Shown: positions 7,736 to 10,526 of the stretch, piece after piece
Position numbering within the stretch: position 1 is the first letter of the stretch
Layout of the letters: the number at the start of each line of letters is the position of its first letter
Origin: JBAVEL01 sp049587715
GTDB lineage: Bacteria > Bacteroidota > Ignavibacteria > UBA10030 > UBA6906
Length of the DNA stretch: 10,526 nucleotides
Assembly: GCA_049587715.1 (NCBI GenBank)
Contig: JBAVEL010000125.1
Coordinates: 1 to 10,526, forward strand
Direction of reading: 5' to 3'
Position numbers and translations under genes: made by a program
Notes under the pieces: model-generated
Databases searched by the model: none
Seen by the model: only the letters and a program-made list of their open reading frames with translations
Told to the model about the DNA's origin: nothing

Positions 7736-7739
7736 CCGG

Positions 7740-9170
7740 CTACTCGGCGACCGGAAGGCCGTAGCGCTTGATCTTGAGGTAGAGGGTCTTCTTGCTGATG
7801 CCCAGAACCTCCGCGCTCCGGGTGCGGCTGAAGTTGAACTCCCGCAGCACCCGCTCGATGTGGAGCTTCTCGAGCTCCTCCAGGGAGAGGAGGGGTCCCC
7901 CCGCCGGGGGCAGGGGTGCGGTTGCGGAACGTTCCCCCCGGTGGAAGTACATGGCGAGATCCACCTCCTCCACCGTCTCGCCGGTGGACAGAAGCACGGC
8001 ACCCTCCAGCACATGCTCCAGCTCGCGCACGTTCCCCGGCCAGTCATGGCTCATCAGCAGGTCCATGGCCGGCCCCGAAAGGGTCTTGGGCACCTTTCCC
8101 TTGCTCTTGCGGGAGAGGAAGTACTCCGCCAGCACCGGAACATCTTCACGCCGCTCGCTGAGAGGGGGAACCCTGAGGGTCACCACGTTCAGCCGGTAGA
8201 GCAGATCCTCACGGAAGCGCCCGGCGGTCACCTCCTGGCGCAGATCCTTGTTTGTGGCCGTGACGACCCGGACGTCCACCGACAGGAGGTTGGTACCCCC
8301 CACCCTGCGGAACTCCCCGGTCTCCAGGAACCTCAGCAGCTTGGGCTGGATGGCGGGGCTGATGTCTCCCACCTCGTCCAGAAACAAGGTGCCGCCGTTG
8401 GCCACCTCCACGAGACCCTGTTTGGTGGTATAGGCGTTGGTGAAGGCCCCCTTCTCGTGGCCGAACAGCTCGCTCTCGAGCAGCGTGTCGGGTATGGACG
8501 CGCAGTTGACCGCCACAAAAGGCCTGCCGTTGCGCGGACTCCTGCGGTGGATCAGGCCTGCAAGCAGCTCCTTGCCCGTACCGCTTGCGCCCTGGATGAG
8601 AACAAACGAATCGCTTTCCGCAAAGCGCGTGGCGCTCTCCACCAGCTTCAGAAACGCAGGGCTCCGGCCCACCAATTCGTTGCTCCCCGCTTTCCGACTC
8701 AGCTCGTTCTTCATGAGCTTGTTGTCGATGGTGAGCTGGCGGCGCTCGATGGCACGGTGGATCGTGTTGAACAGCTCGTCGATGTCGTAGGGCTTCGCCA
8801 GAAAATCGTACGCGCCGAGCTTGATCGTCTGGATTGCCGTCTTGACGTCGGCGTAGTTGGTGAGGATGATGACCTGGGTGGTGGGAGAGTACTCCTGGAC
8901 GAACTTGAGCACCTCGATGCCGCTCACGCGCGGCATGCGGATGTCCAGCAGCACGACGTCGTACACCTTCGCCTGAATCTGGTTGATGGCCTGCCCGCCG
9001 TCGGCCGCCGTGGAGACCGCAAATTCCCCGGCTTCCGCCAGCTCGGTCTCGAGCAGGCTCCGGAGGGATTCCTCATCATCCACGATCAGGAGGTTGTACT
9101 TCCGGGATGCCCCCCTTCCCGTTTTCTGCACGACGCCGGCAACATCCGGAGCGGGTTCCACCCTACTCAC
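7740..9170 (-). CDS. NtrC-type sigma-54-dependent response regulator
   Basis: This 476-residue cytoplasmic activator should remodel RNA polymerase-sigma-54 when phosphorylated. A receiver (about 24-143) carries the acidic pair D31-D32, phospho-acceptor D76 in LLDIRMP, T104 and K126. A linker leads to the AAA+ domain (about 165-400). There, Walker A is GASGTGKE (194-201), Walker B is LFLDEVGD (262-269), the arginine-finger region is FREDLLYRLN (319-328), and sensor II is WPGNVRELE (377-385). The sigma-54-contact loop reads GAFTNA (241-246), not the canonical GAFTGA. A Fis-type helix-turn-helix (about 430-472, with SAEVLGISKKTLYLKIKRYG) ends the protein. The start is uncertain: GTG 9170 overlaps the cheY-like gene by 8 bases, and GTG 9161 is an alternative; there is no ATG before the receiver. 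It is cotranscribed with the upstream receiver. No partner kinase is in the window, and target promoters are unknown. Confidence 0.95.
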   Translation of the reverse strand: MSRVEPAPDVAGVVQKTGRGASRKYNLLIVDDEESLRSLLETELAEAGEFAVSTAADGGQAINQIQAKVYDVVLLDIRMPRVSGIEVLKFVQEYSPTTQVIILTNYADVKTAIQTIKLGAYDFLAKPYDIDELFNTIHRAIERRQLTIDNKLMKNELSRKAGSNELVGRSPAFLKLVESATRFAESDSFVLIQGASGTGKELLAGLIHRRSPRNGRPFVAVNCASIPDTLLESELFGHEKGAFTNAYTTKQGLVEVANGGTLFLDEVGDISPAIQPKLLRFLETGEFRRVGGTNLLSVDVRVVTATNKDLRQEVTAGRFREDLLYRLNVVTLRVPPLSERREDVPVLAEYFLSRKSKGKVPKTLSGPAMDLLMSHDWPGNVRELEHVLEGAVLLSTGETVEEVDLAMYFHRGERSATAPLPPAGGPLLSLEELEKLHIERVLREFNFSRTRSAEVLGISKKTLYLKIKRYGLPVAE

Positions 9171-9531
9171 TCATGACCCGTTCGATGGTGGTCAGCAGGT
9201 CCACAAGGTCGTAGGGCTTGCTCACGAAATCCTCTGCTCCCAGCTTCTTGGATTCGATGGCGTTCTTCAGGTCGGCGAAGCCCGTGAGCATGATGACCTT
9301 GGTGGCGGGGTAGTTCTCCTTAACGTGCTTCAGGACATCGAAACCGTTCATTCCCGGCATCTTGATGTCCAGAAGGATCAGATCGTACTGCTTCTTGTGC
9401 AGCTCGGTGATGGCCTCATCACCGGCGGCGGCCAAACCGACTTCGTAGCCCTCGCTCTGGAGCTCGCTTCCGAGCACCATCCGCAAAGCCTCCTCGTCGT
9501 CAACCACCAGGATCTTCCGTTTCTCAGCCAT
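9163..9531 (-). CDS. Single-domain response regulator (CheY-like receiver)
   Basis: The product is 122 residues, a receiver domain alone with no output domain. The phosphorylation site is complete: D11-D12, acceptor D55 in LLDIKMPG, T83 in MLTG and K105 in VSKPYD. It closely resembles the receiver of the downstream NtrC-type regulator, both containing LT-x-x-AD-x-K-x-AI, KLGA and KPYD stretches. The two probably arose by duplication or are fed by the same kinase. ATG 9531 is chosen because GGAG lies 6 bases upstream; ATG 9546 (adding MQERQ) is possible. The stop lies inside the start region of the next gene, so translation is likely coupled. Possible roles are a phosphate sink, a phosphorelay intermediate or a protein-binding switch. 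Being separate from any che genes, a flagellar role has no support here. Confidence 0.93.
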   Translation of the reverse strand: MAEKRKILVVDDEEALRMVLGSELQSEGYEVGLAAAGDEAITELHKKQYDLILLDIKMPGMNGFDVLKHVKENYPATKVIMLTGFADLKNAIESKKLGAEDFVSKPYDLVDLLTTIERVMSE

Positions 9532-9592
9532 CTGTCGCTCCTGCATGTTCGTCCGTTCCTGTCTGGCACAGGGAGAGCCGGAGATTGCTCCG

Positions 9593-9621
9593 ATGATACG
9601 CAAGAAGGGGCAGAAAGTCAA
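9593..9621 (-). promoter_or_regulatory. Sigma-70-like promoter of the cheY-NtrC operon
   Basis: On the minus strand TTGACT (9616-9621) and TATCAT (9593-9598) are separated by 17 bases. Each matches consensus at five of six positions with optimal spacing. The predicted start near 9586 leaves a leader of about 55 bases before ATG 9531. This is the best promoter in the window together with its divergent partner. Confidence 0.68.
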
Positions 9622-9639
9622 CCGGGGGACAGGGAGTTG

Positions 9640-9652
9640 AGGCGGTCCGCCT
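9640..9652. promoter_or_regulatory. Palindrome between divergent promoters (possible operator)
   Basis: AGGCGG-T-CCGCCT is a perfect 13-base odd palindrome. It sits between the two -35 boxes (9616-9621 and 9676-9681), where a bound protein could affect both transcription units. GC-rich DNA gives such short palindromes by chance, so confidence is low. Confidence 0.3.
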
Positions 9653-9675
9653 GCAGCAATGAATGCGCCCGCGGG

Positions 9676-9704
9676 TTGCAACTGACGCAGCCAAATGCTA
9701 TACT
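9676..9704 (+). promoter_or_regulatory. Sigma-70-like promoter of the receiver-DHp gene
   Basis: TTGCAA (9676-9681) and TATACT (9699-9704) are 17 bases apart, a good match to a vegetative promoter. The start would fall near 9711, only about 13 bases before ATG 9724, giving a very short leader. GGGAC-A-GTCCC (9705-9715), a perfect small palindrome, covers the expected start site and could be an operator. Confidence 0.62.
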
Positions 9705-9723
9705 GGGACAGTCCCGCAGGCGC

Positions 9724-10389
9724 ATGGAAACCCCCGAGACCATCACCCTCCTCTTCGTGGACGACGACAGAAACTACATGGTCGTCGCCCAGAGCCTTCT
9801 TGGCCGATACCAGGGACGACGCTTCGAGATTGTCTGGACCCAGGACGGGGAGGCGGCCATCGGTGAGCTCGAGAAGAACCGGGACATTGACCTTGTTCTG
9901 GTGGACTATTTCCTGCCCGAGGTGAACGGCCTGGAGGTGGTCCGGCGGATCCGGGACCGGGGAATCCGGACGCCCATTATCTTCCTGACCTCGAACCGCG
10001 ATTTTGAGCTGGCCATCGAGGCCATGAAATACGGGGTGGAAGACTACGTCGTCAAGGATGAGGCGGCCGACTCGGTGCTTCCCCGGACCATTGTCAACAT
10101 CCTGGAGCGCGTCGCCCTCAAGCGGAAAATACAGGAGCAGCAGAAGGCGGAGATCCTGGCCAAGAAGCGCACGGAGGCAATCAAGGAACTGGTCGTGACG
10201 GTCTGCCACGAGTTCAACAACCCGCTTGCGGCCATGAAGATCAGCACCGACATCCTTGCGCGCCAGCAGCTCCCCGAACGGGAAAAGGAACTGGTGCGGG
10301 AACTGGACGCCAGCATCGCGCTGGTAGAGAAGGAGGTCTCCCAGCTCCGTGACATCAACTTCGAGAAGATTGAGTTCGACAGGACATAG
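9724..10389 (+). CDS. Receiver-HisKA (DHp) hybrid protein lacking an ATPase domain
   Basis: This 221-residue cytoplasmic signalling protein starts with a receiver (about 6-130) whose active site is complete: D13-D14, acceptor D61 in LVDYFLPE, T89 and K111. A charged helical linker (about 131-152) follows. Next comes a HisKA-like dimerisation/phosphotransfer segment (about 152-212) with H-box CHEFNNPLAAM, its histidine being H162. The protein ends after the second DHp helix. No N, G1 or G2 box of a HATPase domain is present in it or in any frame of the 137 bases that follow. It therefore cannot autophosphorylate by itself. It could pass phosphate from D61 or another receiver through H162, act as a phosphatase, or borrow a kinase. 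It diverges from the cheY-NtrC operon, a natural set of partners. ATG 9724 has only a weak AGG ribosome site. Domain assignments are firm; function is inferred. Confidence 0.88.
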   Translation: METPETITLLFVDDDRNYMVVAQSLLGRYQGRRFEIVWTQDGEAAIGELEKNRDIDLVLVDYFLPEVNGLEVVRRIRDRGIRTPIIFLTSNRDFELAIEAMKYGVEDYVVKDEAADSVLPRTIVNILERVALKRKIQEQQKAEILAKKRTEAIKELVVTVCHEFNNPLAAMKISTDILARQQLPEREKELVRELDASIALVEKEVSQLRDINFEKIEFDRT

Positions 10390-10404
10390 CATGCCCCGTC
10401 CTGT
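10379..10404. repeat. Inverted repeat across the stop of the receiver-DHp gene
   Basis: ACAGGAC (10379-10385) and GTCCTGT (10398-10404) are perfect 7-bp arms around a 12-base loop that includes the TAG stop. The second arm overlaps an alternative small hairpin, CCCCG (10394-10398) with CGGGG (10410-10414). No T-run follows, so it is not a canonical terminator. Confidence 0.35.
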
Positions 10405-10447
10405 ATATCCGGGGAGGATTGCCTCTGGTGGGCGTGTGGTTTCGCGT

Positions 10448-10486
10448 CCGCCGGCCTGCATCCAGGGTCAGACCATCGGCCGGCGG
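10448..10486. terminator. GC-rich inverted repeat after the receiver-DHp gene
   Basis: CCGCCGGCC (10448-10456) and GGCCGGCGG (10478-10486) are perfect 9-bp arms separated by 21 bases. It lies 58 bases after the preceding stop and lacks a T-run, so it is at most a weak or factor-dependent terminator. It could also be chance in such GC-rich sequence. Apart from this and the repeat over the preceding stop, I see nothing in 10390-10491. Confidence 0.3.
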
Positions 10487-10491
10487 GGGGA

Positions 10492-10526
10492 ATGACCGCG
10501 GTGCGTGAGAGCAGACGGAACGGTTG
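10492..10526 (+). CDS. Possible start of a further gene (cut by window edge)
   Basis: ATG at 10492 follows a G-run (purine-rich but not a typical ribosome site) and opens a frame MTAVRESRRNG that reaches the window end without a stop. GTG at 10501 in the same frame is an alternative. Eleven codons are too few to identify a product, and the call could be wrong. Confidence 0.2.
   Translation, partial: MTAVRESRRNG

Noticed and set aside
9564..9588. Possible sigma-54 promoter (TGGCAC ... TTGC) on the plus strand
   Set aside because: The two elements are 15 bases apart instead of about 5, so the -24/-12 geometry fails.
9163..10461. Extending the CheY-like protein upstream to 10461
   Set aside because: The extension is antisense to the receiver-DHp gene, and a good promoter and ribosome site lie just before ATG 9531.
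10390..10526. Frameshifted HATPase domain after the receiver-DHp gene
   Set aside because: Reading the remaining bases in the frame following the stop gives no N-box or G-box-like motif, and the composition changes after the stop. Only 137 bases are available, so this is not absolute.
1..10526. tRNA, rRNA, CRISPR, insertion sequence or phage signatures
   Set aside because: No direct-repeat array, transposase-like motif, terminal repeats or tRNA-like cloverleaf was noticed while reading either strand.

Overview
The window is GC-rich DNA from a bacterium, densely packed with housekeeping and signalling genes. The mix is a glutaryl-CoA-type acyl-CoA dehydrogenase, an NtrC-type sigma-54 activator, free-standing receivers and GT-C/GT-B glycosyltransferases. 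This suggests a Gram-negative-type environmental lineage, but nothing here fixes the phylum. I saw no mobile element, CRISPR array, tRNA or rRNA.

Bases 1-7486 hold one compact minus-strand operon. Read in transcription order it contains a glutaryl-CoA dehydrogenase-like flavoprotein (6317-7486), IMP dehydrogenase GuaB (4810-6300), an M24 Xaa-Pro-type aminopeptidase (3728-4798), a GT4-like glycosyltransferase (2429-3718), PurD (1125-2432) and a GT39/ArnT-like membrane glycosyltransferase that runs off the left edge (1-1128). Gaps are 16 bases or fewer and two junctions overlap by 4 bases. The operon therefore mixes purine synthesis (guaB, purD), acyl-CoA oxidation, peptide turnover and surface glycan assembly.

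Bases 7487-7739 are an intergenic block with three hairpins. One is followed by a T-run on the minus strand and sits about 30 bases before the dehydrogenase start, where it could be a terminator or an attenuator.

Bases 7740-10389 form a phosphorelay-type cluster. A minus-strand pair encodes a CheY-like single-domain receiver (9163-9531) and a full NtrC-type regulator (receiver, AAA+, Fis HTH; 7740-9170), overlapping by 8 bases. Divergent from them is a plus-strand gene (9724-10389) whose product joins a receiver to a histidine-containing dimerisation domain (H162) and then stops, with no ATPase domain. The two transcription units share a 192-base divergent region with a good sigma-70-like promoter for each direction and a small palindrome between them. 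No complete histidine kinase is in the window. The most unusual element is the receiver-DHp protein, which could act as a phosphotransferase between the receivers; that role is inference.

The last 137 bases hold hairpins and, at most, the first codons of another plus-strand gene.
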